A stretch of 64,000 nt of DNA from Allantophomopsis cytisporea (lineage: Eukaryota > Ascomycota > Leotiomycetes > Phacidiales > Phacidiaceae), in NCBI GenBank assembly GCA_024752435.1, contig CP103029.1, forward strand, positions 1,178,001 to 1,242,000, in the 5' to 3' direction. A program made the position numbers and the translations under genes. Below the pieces are notes generated by a model. It had not been told where the DNA came from. It searched no databases and worked only from the letters and a program-made list of their open reading frames with translations. The number at the start of each line of letters is the position of its first letter. Position 1 is the first letter of the stretch. Shown here one piece after another: positions 46,924-57,948 of the stretch.

Positions 46924-47706
46924 TCAACCAATCTTACCGCCTCTACTGGCAAATCCAAACCCTTTTCCCGATGAATCTGGTCCTCTTGGTGCTCGTATAG
47001 TCTGCTCCTCATTGCGTGGTGTTGAACTTCCTGACCTTGGTGATTCTGTGCCCCGGCGATTCTGTATAGATACTGCCCCAGGCTTAGGTGTATAATTTGG
47101 ATCGTAGAGTTCTCGTGGTGCTGGCTTTGTCTCTGAACGACGATTGTCATTCTGTCGACCTCCTCGTCCCCTACCTTTTCCTTTGCCTCGACCGCCCTCT
47201 TCACGTGGTGGTGTAACAGTTCCAGGCGAAGAACTTCCAGATCCAGCGTTTACGGGTCCAAACAATCTCGCTCGGGCTTCTTCGTATTTCTTCTGTTTCT
47301 CCTCTCGGTCTCTCTGCGCTTTCAACCGCAATTCCTCTGGTGTCGGTTGCTTCTTCTTAGACGCATCTTCATCATCCTCATCGTCTTCAATCGTCATCTT
47401 CGAAAGCCCAGTCACAGGATCATGGCGCGCAATGACCTTTGGCGCTGGCTTCCTGCTCAGCACTTTGAGCGCAGGCTTGAATTCGGTCTTCAGAGGTACT
47501 GTATCGCGCGCTGCAAGAAAGTGGAAGGTCTCCGGTGTGTCAGCTGACTGCCAGATCTTGCGATTCTGCTCGGCATGTGCTGCTAGGCGTTCGGATTTGG
47601 AAACCTTGACAACTTCTGGTTCTTGTTCTGCAAGGGCCTCAGCTTGGTCGGCTTGACTTTCCCAATCATCATCCCACGCATTCGGAGGCTCTGTCTTCTT
47701 GGCCAT
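46924..47706 (-). CDS. SUZ-domain putative RNA-binding protein
   Basis: 260 residues, single exon. The SUZ domain (about 80-150) has the marks LSRKPAPKVIARHDP, KMTIEDDEDDED and TPEELRLKAQRDREEKQKKYEEARARLFG in pieces, and the C-terminus carries a SUZ-C-like end (RGPDSSGKGFGFASRGGK). Between them is an RGG/GKGRGRGG stretch (about 170-185). SUZ domains bind RNA and occur in SZRD1-like and R3H proteins; a role in mRNA metabolism is likely but not shown. The start MAKKTEPPNAWDDDWE is the only upstream ATG. The 3' end is tail to tail with NAR1 with only 14 bp between the stop codons, so transcripts will overlap. Confidence 0.88.
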   Translation of the reverse strand: MAKKTEPPNAWDDDWESQADQAEALAEQEPEVVKVSKSERLAAHAEQNRKIWQSADTPETFHFLAARDTVPLKTEFKPALKVLSRKPAPKVIARHDPVTGLSKMTIEDDEDDEDASKKKQPTPEELRLKAQRDREEKQKKYEEARARLFGPVNAGSGSSSPGTVTPPREEGGRGKGKGRGRGGRQNDNRRSETKPAPRELYDPNYTPKPGAVSIQNRRGTESPRSGSSTPRNEEQTIRAPRGPDSSGKGFGFASRGGKIG

Positions 47707-47906
47707 GTTTGAAGTGCTTTATGTATGTTTGTGCGATGAGGGTGGGTGAGGGGAGAAAGTGGGCCGCGCGATAATTGTTGTTGTCAGCCTCGCTTAGCGT
47801 GGCGGGGTTGCTCTCAGCCTGATGCATGTGTACGTAGGTACATTACCATGTCGCTGATGCTCCATCTACAAATTTCAGACCTTCTCTTGCGCATACAATA
47901 AGTAAT

Positions 47907-48393
47907 ATGTCAGGTAAGTGTATATTGCGTACTGCAATTTATAGTCATGCTCTCTGCATCATACACTAATCATATATTTGATCTACTCTTCTGATGACAA
48001 CCTCAGACAGCCTACAAGAACTTCGAGAACAAACACCAGTCCGTGGTGATAACGAGAACATCATGATGATGGATGCCCCAGCTACGCCAGATGAACTTGG
48101 ACAACCAACCCAAACCACGAACATGCGTACTCTTATGTCCAACAGCACTGCAAATGGTTCCAACGTCACATCACAAAAGCCGGTCTCTACAAAGGATGAG
48201 TTTGGCTCACCTGGCTCAGCTTGGACCAGCAAGAAGGCGAAGGAGGAACATGACATGGCTGCAGCAAAACTGGTTCATCCTCAATGGAATATGAGTGGGT
48301 TTTTCTTTCAATCAAATGGTAGCAATTCTCCATACACTAACTGAATCAGCTAAATATGGCGACCCTCTCTTGAGAAACAACATTACACGCTGA
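47907..48393 (+). CDS. Small uncharacterised protein, two possible starts
   Basis: Not recognised. With a 7-nt first exon (47907-47913), intron 47914-48006, exon 48007-48294, intron 48295-48349 and last exon 48350-48393, the product has 112 residues and starts MSDSLQELREQTP. If the first intron is kept, an ATG at 47994 inside it gives MTTSDSLQELREQTP and 114 residues in the same frame. The middle is Asn/Ser/Thr-rich and probably disordered. The C-terminus looks conserved in style: AAAKLVHPQWNMTKYGDPLLRNN. The second intron has a CACTAAC branch site. It shares a 200-bp divergent promoter with the SUZ gene. Confidence 0.6.
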
Positions 48394-49094
48394 TGTGTCA
48401 CTTTCGCATTTACGAATATGGATGATCTTTCATGAGAGAGCATATGAGGGCGTTTGGGATGTCATTATACGTGGTTTTCGGCATGTAGACCACTGGGAGT
48501 TGAACATCATTGTGCGTTGGATTGATATTACAATAAGATCAATGGTCTTCTCACCATATGTCCGATATGACTGACTGCCTTATTCAAGATACCACTTTTC
48601 CCCTTGAAATATATGAGTTTCGATGGATCTGTATAATTGCCTGGTCTCATCCTCTGGGTTCCTCCTAAGACTGGCTTTGTTAGTTCGGCTCAAATGTCCT
48701 AACTGTGAGGTATATAACGGCACCTTGGAAGCCACAATATCTCAATAAGTTATGAGAACATGCTCTTGCGCGTTTGGTCGTGTGTTCTGACAACGAAGTC
48801 CTTGGCTTTGCTGGAGCGACTTTGACTGCACCATGACCATGAACTTTCCGATGATTACATATTCCCTCAACATCAAGCAAGATTGCGTTGATCATCTAAT
48901 TGCTGATATTAGAAACATTTTGCATGACTGTTACTGCTTTGTCCTGTAAGTTTTCTCAAATGCCGAGTGAAGTCTCGAGTTAGTAAAAACTACAATTAAG
49001 ATAAAAGATTTATGGTTGAAAGTACTCTTGTCGGTTAGCATTATAAGAACTTCAACGATACATATAGCTGCACTATCTTTAAGCCAACCTTTTG
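48394..49094. other. Convergent intergenic region small protein / MFS gene
   Basis: 701 bp with no coding signal, probably 3' flanks. Confidence 0.5.
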
Positions 49095-50561
49095 TTACAC
49101 TCTCTCCCATGCCCACAAACCCTGTGCTTTTTTCGCTGTACTTCTTATGCTTTGACTGCTTCTAGATCTTGATAACTCAGGTCTCCTGGGTGCAACTGCA
49201 TCATTGTCTCTAATCTCTGCCTCAATCTTTTCTCTACCACCCCGAGCAGTCTCTTGGATCTCCTTAATCTTCCAGGCCCGAAGAAACCACATACACAGTG
49301 CTCCACCAAGATACATGAATCCAGTGAATATCTGAGCATGTAAGTAACTTGTTGAGCTGAGCTGCAGGCCAATAGGTTCAGCAAAAGTACACGGTATCAC
49401 CAGCACAATCCACACCACGGCCAAAGCTGATGGTAGAATCTGAAGACCAACTACTTCTGCTCCAACGGGCGCTATGGTTGTCCAAAAGGTCCCTGATACG
49501 GTGCCAACAATGATGGCAAAGAATACTAACACTCCATAGCTTTTTGCGAAGATCCATATGACTAGACAGAACAATCCAGCAAGGAAAGTGCACCCACCAG
49601 CTAAGTTTATGCGACCAGCTGCATCAGAAAAGATTCCAACTAATGGACGACCAAGACCCTGACCGAGGTTCAGAATAGCACCGACAACAGATCCTTGTGA
49701 AGCTGTGAGTCCAATGCTTCTGGCATAATTGGGTAGTGAGAACAGCAATACAATATAACCAAGCATGCTAAAGAAACCCCAACCTAAGACAAGAAGAAAC
49801 TCTGGTCTCTTGCACAACTTCCAATCGAATGGTTTCTGCACGGCTCCCACAAGCTTGTTCCGATCTCGCAAGACAAGAGCACATATGCCATTCACACTAA
49901 AGGCTAAAATAGCCAAGACTCGGAATGCCCATCCTAGTCCGATGCTCTTGATCATTGCATTTGTTGATAAGGAGTAGATGAGGCCTCCAATTCCACTACC
50001 AGCAGTACCAATGGAATTTGCGAAAGACCGTCTCTTCGAAAACCACTGTGGTACGACGCCCACAGATCCGATAAAAAGAAAGCCCATTCCGAATCCGAAG
50101 CATAGCCCTTGGCTCAGGAATAACTGCCATATCTCCTTTGCGAAAGAGGCCCCGAGCAATGCTGCCGTTTCGAATAGTACACCAACACACAGCGTAGCAC
50201 GTGTTCCATACGCTCTCGTAACAATCGTTGCTATGGGCGAAACTGCCAGAGCCATCGATATAGAAAGGCCCCCAACAAAGGCATATTCCAGTCTTGTTGC
50301 GCCGGGAAAGGTGTTGGTGGCAAGGTAATGGGCTAGGAAGATCCCATAGGACGAATTGACTCCCCAAGTGTGAGCATTGATCAAGAACACACAAGCTACA
50401 CAGACCCATCCATATCCCCCGTCTGGCGGTACATCGACTTGCTTTTCGGCTGGTGGTGGACTTGGTTCAACGTCTTTTGAAGATACCCAATCCTGTTCCA
50501 CTAAGGCGTTTGGGTCCGTATTGTCGACATCGTTGCGCACGGCTGAGTCTTGTGTGTTCAT
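49095..50561 (-). CDS. MFS permease of the monocarboxylate (MCT/Mch) type
   Basis: A 12-helix transporter of 488 residues in a single exon. The first helix starts with the MCT signature PPDGGYGWVCVACVFLIN, followed by WGVNSSYGIFLAHYL. Other marks are the loop FSKRRSFANSIGTAGSGIGG, LGQGLGRPLVGIFSDAAGRIN between helices 8 and 9, and a hydrophilic C-terminal tail rich in Ser/Arg. In fungi this family carries monocarboxylates, riboflavin (Mch5) or other organic acids; the substrate cannot be told here. The N-terminal 45 residues are acidic and cytosolic. The absence of introns sets it apart from most neighbours. Divergent from the LIM gene across 1.95 kb. Confidence 0.9.
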   Translation of the reverse strand: MNTQDSAVRNDVDNTDPNALVEQDWVSSKDVEPSPPPAEKQVDVPPDGGYGWVCVACVFLINAHTWGVNSSYGIFLAHYLATNTFPGATRLEYAFVGGLSISMALAVSPIATIVTRAYGTRATLCVGVLFETAALLGASFAKEIWQLFLSQGLCFGFGMGFLFIGSVGVVPQWFSKRRSFANSIGTAGSGIGGLIYSLSTNAMIKSIGLGWAFRVLAILAFSVNGICALVLRDRNKLVGAVQKPFDWKLCKRPEFLLVLGWGFFSMLGYIVLLFSLPNYARSIGLTASQGSVVGAILNLGQGLGRPLVGIFSDAAGRINLAGGCTFLAGLFCLVIWIFAKSYGVLVFFAIIVGTVSGTFWTTIAPVGAEVVGLQILPSALAVVWIVLVIPCTFAEPIGLQLSSTSYLHAQIFTGFMYLGGALCMWFLRAWKIKEIQETARGGREKIEAEIRDNDAVAPRRPELSRSRSSQSIRSTAKKAQGLWAWERV

Positions 50562-52515
50562 CGGAGTTTCGTTTCGTGGAAGATTTCCGTTATCTCTTAT
50601 GATACTGGCAGCTGTACAAAACCCTTTAAAATACCAACGTCGTGATCAATTTCATTATTTCTGATGATAGACAATGACTCTTACAATTGAGCCATCAGAT
50701 TCACTAGGGGTCAACATGTTCTTATGAGTAATGAAAACCCACCCCCATTTCCCCGCAAACGGAGTTCCTAGAGAGCTCGCGGGAATAACGATAGTGTAGT
50801 TTTGGCACGGCTGGTCAGCGAAGGGCATTATTCGTTAATGAACAGAATTGATATAGTGCCGTAATGCCATTGCACTGCAAGGTACAGTGAATACTTATAT
50901 TTATGAGCCTATTCATCTTGTATGCATTTTCCGAGGAGATCTGCAAACTGCTCAATTACCTAAATTCAACTCTGATATTCAACCATTGTCGGGTGTCTGT
51001 CTCTTGACGGCAATAAGCTGACAGCCTCAAATGGTATGTGCATCTCCGGCGGCCATACTCACTCAACTTACTATCGTGCTATCCTACTGGGGCTCTGCAC
51101 TTTGGCCGGTAAAGTACCTTAACAACGGCAAAGACCCCTTGCAGCAGGTAGTTACGTCCGTCGTTCGTTACCGAGAAACCAGCCAAACTCCTGCCGTTGG
51201 CCGAGGTGTCAAGGGCCTTCGTACTCCTTCCTGCGAGCCACATACTTCCCTCCCATTTTCATCGCACATAAATATACACAATCAAGTGCCTCCGACAAAA
51301 TGCAGGTACTCCAGTACAACAGCGGTCAAGTGCATACATCCCATGAAATATCCGATGTACAAGTAAGGAGTTTCTTATGGCTATCCATTTATTGGAACAT
51401 ACTAGAACACAGCTGCCCCTAAATTGTACACACCGCCACGACTTTGTTGCGCGACTTACAATTGTATTGGTCATGGAATAGAGGGACCACCGAGATATCA
51501 ACATATACAGAACATGTAACTAATGCATGTACAATATCACTGCTTTCATTTCACAGGCACTGTCAAATTTTCGTGTGCTAGTATGGGTTTTGAGATACAT
51601 CTGTCTAGCTGCTCTTTCTGCTTTGTCATTTGTCCTTGGTCAATAACTCTGTCATGAGCTGGGCTGTCATGTAAATTGGATGAAAATTGTATCGTGCCTC
51701 ATATCTCATTCCCGATACGCACTGAACACCCGCAGGACCCAAACGCAGACTTTAGATCAAGCTAGAAACGATGTTGGCAAGTCGTCCTGGCAGGGTTTGG
51801 CCTTTAAGGTATGGTCATCTCATCTCGTCTGAATCAAAAACGGGTACGTACTTTTGCAACCCCAGTGCCTTAGTAAGGCTGATCTATCTTCATAAAAGGG
51901 GAGACAATTTTATGCGCCCGACAATGATTTGGGCTGATCTGATCTACAGACGCAGACGTGGAGAGTATCATATGGACTGTATGTGTGACAACATGCCGAC
52001 AATCGAAACATGATTGAGATACCAAACTCCATATCTATGATGATAATGGTAGACCCTTTGCCAACAGAACATTTACGCTTTCCTGCATGTATTATTGGTT
52101 GCCGGGCGAACATCCACATCGAGCTGTGTATTATTGACTCTCTCTCTCTCTCTCCACAAAGCCAACGGCGTCGCGACACCTGGACCATGCAATGCCACCA
52201 ACTGCGAACCATGCATAAATCTGTCCGTGTGCCCAGATCTGATTACTACCATACCTACTCTTCTGTCTAATCCTACTCTACAAAACTCATCATACTAGCT
52301 GCGCTTCCCTAAATACAAACAGCAAACTCTTCCGAACACTTACATTCGTTTACTTTTACATATACAAATCAATCAGAATCCAAGTCCCATCTACGAGCAC
52401 ATCACGCCCTCTCACCTCGTCGACGTCAGAATATCCCAAAATAGCAATGTTATTACGAGGGAGATCGAGAGATGACTCGAAGAATCGCAAAGTAACACCA
52501 CCGAGCCCATCATAC
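50562..52515. other. Divergent intergenic region MFS / LIM gene
   Basis: 1.95 kb without a supportable gene. A short TC run lies at about 52138-52155. The last 200 bp are probably the LIM gene leader. Confidence 0.5.
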
Positions 52516-55000
52516 ATGTCTAATGAGCAATTTGGTAAGAGCTTCACTTTCAGTTCAAATGAGACACTACTGCACAACTATCAAATATCATGAGCATTTG
52601 CTTACAAGCTTCATAGCCAACTACCTTGCAGACCTGCGAAATAACAGAGTGGCTCGTCCCAGCGGTGCCAGACCTCCTCCACCATCTTCCCGTAATAATA
52701 ACTCGGAACGCTCAACCCCAGCACGTTCTCGAACTCCAGCGCCACCAGCAGCTCCAGCCACCGACCTTCCACCACGAGCCGATAGCGCATTTGGACACAG
52801 AGCTGGATCTGCTTTATCAAATCATACAAGTACGTCGAGAGTCGGCAGACCTTTGGTACAACAACCACGTTCTTCGAGAACATCTACAGACTACTCCAGC
52901 GGTCCACCTCTTAACCCTTCAGTGGTAGTACCGAGCGCGAATTATATCGAAAGAGGGCAAAGATGGATGGAAAAAGAAGAGGCAACGGCTTTGCGCGAAG
53001 CCATGGAGGATTTAGATTTACGAAGAAAGGCAGATGAAGAGCTTAGGCTTTTTGCCGCTGCTCAAGCTGAAGCCTCTGAGCTAGTTTACCAACATCAAAC
53101 TGGATCCAGACCACAAAGTCCTGAAAAGCCATACAGCTACAAAGATCATCTTCGAAAGAATAGTTATGCTTACGCAAGAGCCGAAAGTATTAAACGCAGC
53201 TCTATTGATACTGCTGCAACTGGCGCAACTCGAGATGTGATGCCTCGCAGATATACTGGTTCCTCAACAGCCAGTGACGACCAGAAATCTCCACCTCAAT
53301 CAATTAGAAGACCTTCGATTGATCCTGCAAGATCTTCACCCGAAGAATCTCATAAGTCACACAGTGGAGGCGATGTACGTGGTAGCATGGGTCGACGCAG
53401 AAGGAGTAGTGGTAGAAGAAATATCAGTGGAGAAATCATGAAGTCTGTTTTTACTGGTTCACAGATCTGGGAGGAGCCTGGAGAAGGGGACGAGGAACGT
53501 GGTCGTCCATCATCTTCCAGCGCTAGATCCAAAGAGGCACGAGGTATACCAGCTCCCCTGATTCTTACGGAAAAGAACAAGGTCCAGTTTGCTCCAGAGC
53601 CAGTGATTACAGAGACGACGCCCGAATCGCCCCAAAAATTCCACCGACAAGAGATCTACAAGAACGAGCCTACTCAATCCAGGAATCCCGCATACACTGT
53701 GAACAACAATCTTCCGACCATAGCACTTGAGGAAGGGGAAAGGTCACCAACCAAGAATGGAATCGAGATCCGTAGCGAAGACATTCGTCAGGCTACCAGC
53801 ATGAAACTTAAAGACCGAAGCAGCAAGCTACCTACTCCTGTGATGGTTAGCGACAAGCCTGGACGGCCTATTGTAAGCTTTGACGTTAACTGGAAGCCGG
53901 GTGAGGCTGACGTCAAGCCAGAAGAACGTGATAACTTCAATCATCCATCTCGATTCAGCCAGCGACCGGACACAACCTGGACGGAAAAGAGCTTACCTCC
54001 GGTCCCAAATGCGCAGACTACACCCACACTTCCGTCCATTCATCTACCGGATGCACCAGAAATCCATGTGAATGAGCCTTCTGGTCCGGCAATTCCAACT
54101 TTTAACTTCGATGACGCCCCTTCCGTTCCAACTATTGTTGTTCCTGATGCCCCATCTATTTCGGTCTCAGAGACCGATGACAATACATCATCATCGCCAA
54201 CAAAGAGTAAGGGGCCTGCAAGAGCCTTGCCGGATCCCAAAACCGCTTCAAGTCGACCTCTTCCACGTCAGACTCCAGCGGCTCCCACACTAACCTCAAG
54301 AGGTCACTGGTCTCTTGCTGGTTCACGAGCAACAGTTAGTTGCCATCAGTGTGAACTTCCGGTAGGTGCAGGAGCGATTCGAATTGAGGGACAACGTTTT
54401 CACCCGGAATGCATCATATGTTACCAGTGCGGTACACCACTCGGGCACATGGATCTCCGAGGTGAACCTGATGAGCTTCGTGGTCCTCGACTTGAGCGCC
54501 TTAAGCGTCGGGAAGCAGGTGAGATAATTCCAGATGTCGAAGGCGAAACGGTTGCGGACGATGGTGATGAGCGCCTCCGCTTCTATTGTCATCTGGATTG
54601 GCACGAGCTCTTTGCTCCCCGCTGCCATCACTGCAAGACTCCAATTGAAGGCACAGTCCAATCTGCTATGGGGCACCTATACCACCCCGGGCATTTTTTC
54701 TGCGCCGAGTGTGGAGATCCCTTTGAAGCTGGAATGACACATATCGAGAAGGATGGGTATGCTTGGTGCGTGAAGTGCCAAACACAGAGGACAGAGAGAC
54801 GTGCACCAAAGTGCAAGAAATGTAAGAAGCCAGTCATTGGCGATTATGTGGAGGCCATGGGTGGTGAGTGGCATGCGGATTGCTTCAAGTGTAAGAATTG
54901 TAATGGGGAGTTTGATGAACGTGGTATTTTTGCAAGGGAAATTGCTGGCGAACAGGTTGCTTTTTGCGTCAAGTGCATGGAACGGGAGTGGAAGTCTTGA
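52516..55000 (+). CDS. LIM-domain protein with three C-terminal LIM units
   Basis: 800 residues: a 19-nt first exon (52516-52534, MSNEQF), intron 52535-52616, then exon 52617-55000 starting ANYLADLRNNRVARP. The long N-terminal 580 residues are Ser/Pro/Arg-rich and likely disordered. LIM1 starts at Cys582 (CHQCELPVGAGAI), LIM2 at Cys676 (CHHCKTPIEGTVQSAMGHLYHPGHFFC in pieces), LIM3 at Cys739 (CKKCKKPVIGDYVEAMGGEWHADCFKC in pieces) and ends CVKCMEREWKS. LIM1 has an unusually long insert of about 40 residues between its fingers. Paxillin-like fungal proteins (Pxl1) that act in septation and polarity have similar architecture; the link is inferred. The frame stays open upstream of the acceptor, which could tempt one to use an ATG at 52523; the tiny exon gives the better N-terminus. 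Confidence 0.9.
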
Positions 55001-55489
55001 GGGTTTGGACGGGGGCTGGTGGGTCATTATGATGGGATTCTGCACTTTGGGAATATAGCGAGCGAGGAGTTCTGTGTGTTTAATAATGTCTTTTAAAGTG
55101 CGATTTGCTTGTATTGCTTACTTATACACATAACTACCTATATCGTCCATGACAACTTCTAGCAAATGCGTGGCTCTAAACAATGTTCAACTTTGGATGA
55201 CTATATGGCCTTGAACGACTATATGCCCATGAAGAGTTCTATTACTATTAGCATTTGCAACTCACTGCCAACTGAACGGTTCTGAGTAGTTCTTCGACTG
55301 CTTCTTAATCATTGTAAACTCATAACATTTGGTATTTTGCAAAGCATATCCTTTCTCCTATGTTCTTTCTATGACAGTCATATCCTAGATCTTCTTCCGT
55401 CTTCATTTACAGGTGTAATAACACAAAAGACAATGCAGGAAATTGCATTGCATGAAATGAAGTTAAGGACCAGCCTCATCTCGCGCTCC
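55001..55489. other. Convergent intergenic region LIM / F-box gene
   Basis: 489 bp of 3' flanks. Nothing recognised. Confidence 0.5.
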
Positions 55490-56116
55490 CTAGCCCCTCA
55501 CAATCCTCGTACCTGTCCCAATCCCCAATATCAAGATTCCCGCATATAAAACCACTGGGTTCAGAGTGCAATTCTTCCATGGACCTCCCCAGCCATCATA
55601 CCACTTCTTCCCCTCCTTCCACACACAAACTTTACTTCCATAAACCAAGCAGCCTCTCCCACCCTCCTCAACCCCACACTCGTCATGCCGTCGCCGTGCC
55701 CGCATCAGCAACTTTATGCTTCCCCGGCAGAAATCCCGCTCACTGCCGAGCAAACATTGGCTATTTGCTGTCTGTGGACAGTTCTGGTGCAGGCTGCGGC
55801 GGAAGATCAGCCATTCTAATTTGAGTTCGTGGCCTAGGAATGTTAGTTATGAGGTAGGGGGTAAAGCTGTCCATGTGAGTGTGGACCTGAACGTAAACAA
55901 TCTTTCTGGCTGGGGAATTCGAGAAGACAAAAAGAACGACGTCAACCTACCAGCATAGGTTATGGTGTGGAAGTATCGATTCGTGCACTTCAGTGCCAGC
56001 GCATCGGGATATGGGAGGTACGATGTGATGAGGAGGTGTAGTTCCGGCGGAAGGCTCAAAAGTGGACAGCCTTGCACGGCCCTTTCCCGTACCTCGGGCG
56101 ACTTCTTCAACCTCAT
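55490..56116 (-). CDS. F-box-like protein
   Basis: 169 residues in exons 56116-55951 and 55833-55490. The intron (55834-55950) starts GTAGGT and ends CTAACATTCCTAG. The N-terminal F-box is LLSLPPELHLLITSYLPYPDALALKCTNRYFHTIT (given in pieces: LPPELHLLITSYL, DALALKCTNRYF). The rest (ELKLEWLIFRRSL, then several Cys and Gly/Trp-rich stretches) matches the general layout of short fungal F-box proteins but not a named one. F-box proteins usually bring substrates to SCF ubiquitin ligases; the substrate is unknown. A TATATAAAC box lies about 55 bp upstream. Confidence 0.72.
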
Positions 56117-57948
56117 ATCGAACTTTTGGTAGATCCCAGCATCGATAGTAAGAATGTTTAGGAGAGAAAGTTTATATATTTGGGTGTTGAACTGTTACTG
56201 ACATTGTATGTGAAATGAGGTAAGACTATCATGTGATCTATGATGAGGCGGACGGTTGTGGCATGGGTCTGAGACATGTTGGTGCTAATTTTAGGAACTT
56301 ACGGGACTAAATTCAATGTGAAGGTATTTGAGGTCGTTGGGGAATTCGATCTTGAAAGTTGTCTTGACACGCACGCTCATACCGAATACTGCTGCTTGCG
56401 GATGTTGTAAATCCTCTAGATAATCATAGGTCACTGGTACATTACCGATTTCGCGTGCTTCATACAAGTACGGCAAAACAACTGACAGACATTGCATTAA
56501 GTACCTGTACTGGAACAAACTTTATGCAGTAGCTACCGTGATATGAGTTTATACTTTCATATTCCAACAAATCATAACGACTTTCTGGAAGATTCATCTG
56601 CACTTAATATGTTTCGGTTGCCTCATATTCTGTACCAAACGCTTTCTTAAGTGAGTCATAAGCCTGGCATTGATATTACTCGAGCTCTCTTCAAACCTCG
56701 GATTCTATTTTCCATGAAGTCTTTTTTTTTAAAATAAAAAAAGTTCCACCTTGCAGTTACATGTTCCGAGATCTTGATTTTGAATCCATGCTACCAAGAG
56801 TTATTCGTCTCTTTCCGTGACACATCATACCCAGTTACCGTGAAATGTAGTCCTTCTGGCCTCAAAGTCTCTGGTATCAACATACACTGCAACTATATCT
56901 CCCATTTTTCAACTACCAGCAGCTTGCCTTCTTGGCGAGTTTATACATAGCTATGGGTCCATCGACATGGGCAAACTAGGCAATGTTATACTGTTTAGAA
57001 AACCGAGCAAGATAGGTAAACATAAACGGCTTCATCACAGTGTGTGTATGCACCGTCGACCTTTGACTGGTCAGCTCCCGATAAACCTGTCAAGTCCTCA
57101 GCCTCTAGAGTGCCATTGTCTTCGATAACTCCCATTTCAACACGTGAGCCTGTAATCCCATTCTTTGTTCTCTCAAGAAATCACACATGCTTGAAATAAG
57201 ATCATCGAGATACCATCGCAACAAACGAAAGACTTGCCACAGTTGGCGTGCTTCAAATACGCCTTGTACCTAAGCCTGCACTAGCAGTTCAAATTGATGG
57301 TGGACTAGCAGCAAATCCCATGAGGTCTTCTAGAATAATCAGATTGGACGAGGAATTCATATCGGGGCTTTCTCCTACTAGACTGCATAAGTTTCTTTAA
57401 AATCCGACTGTCTAGGTATTTCAGCAAATTCTGGATTATTCCAATCCATGTTTAGTCCCTATCAAGAAGACCTCTTAAGGTCTTTAGCATTCAAGGGAAT
57501 TCGTCCTTAACTTATGCAGATCTAAAAGCTTTGGAGCATCAAACATGCCAATACATTACTGGTTTAGGCGTGATAAAACGTACGGTTTGGGTACTTCAAG
57601 TGTGTCGTTAGTCCATTCCCTGAAGTCTATAAAACACTTGACTCTCAAGAGCATAGTTCATTTAAACAAGAGCCATTATCGGCCCGGCAAACTGTGATGG
57701 TCAAACTATTTCGAAAAAGATGAGCCCGGCGGATATTGTCTTCATTGAAAATTAGAATGAGTAGCTTATAAACTTAATTTGGATATCTTACAATACAATT
57801 CCTAGATCGTAGTTGATGAAGCAAGTGACTAACTCAAAGTACAATCTCAACTCCCTTCAAACCAACAACTCCATACGCTGAACCGCATCGTCACGTCGTA
57901 ACCTCATGTAAAGATCTCTGTATTAAAGCACATTGTATCACCGAAATT
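56117..57948. other. 1.8-kb intergenic region
   Basis: Contains the F-box TATA element and one orphan frame (56291-56518, minus) that looks protein-like, treated under findings. The rest (56.5-57.9 kb) is AT-rich with no coding signal. Confidence 0.5.
56170..56178 (-). promoter_or_regulatory. TATA-like box of the F-box gene
   Basis: The minus strand reads TATATAAAC, about 55 bp upstream of the ATG. Same nonamer as before the amine oxidase gene. Confidence 0.4.
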
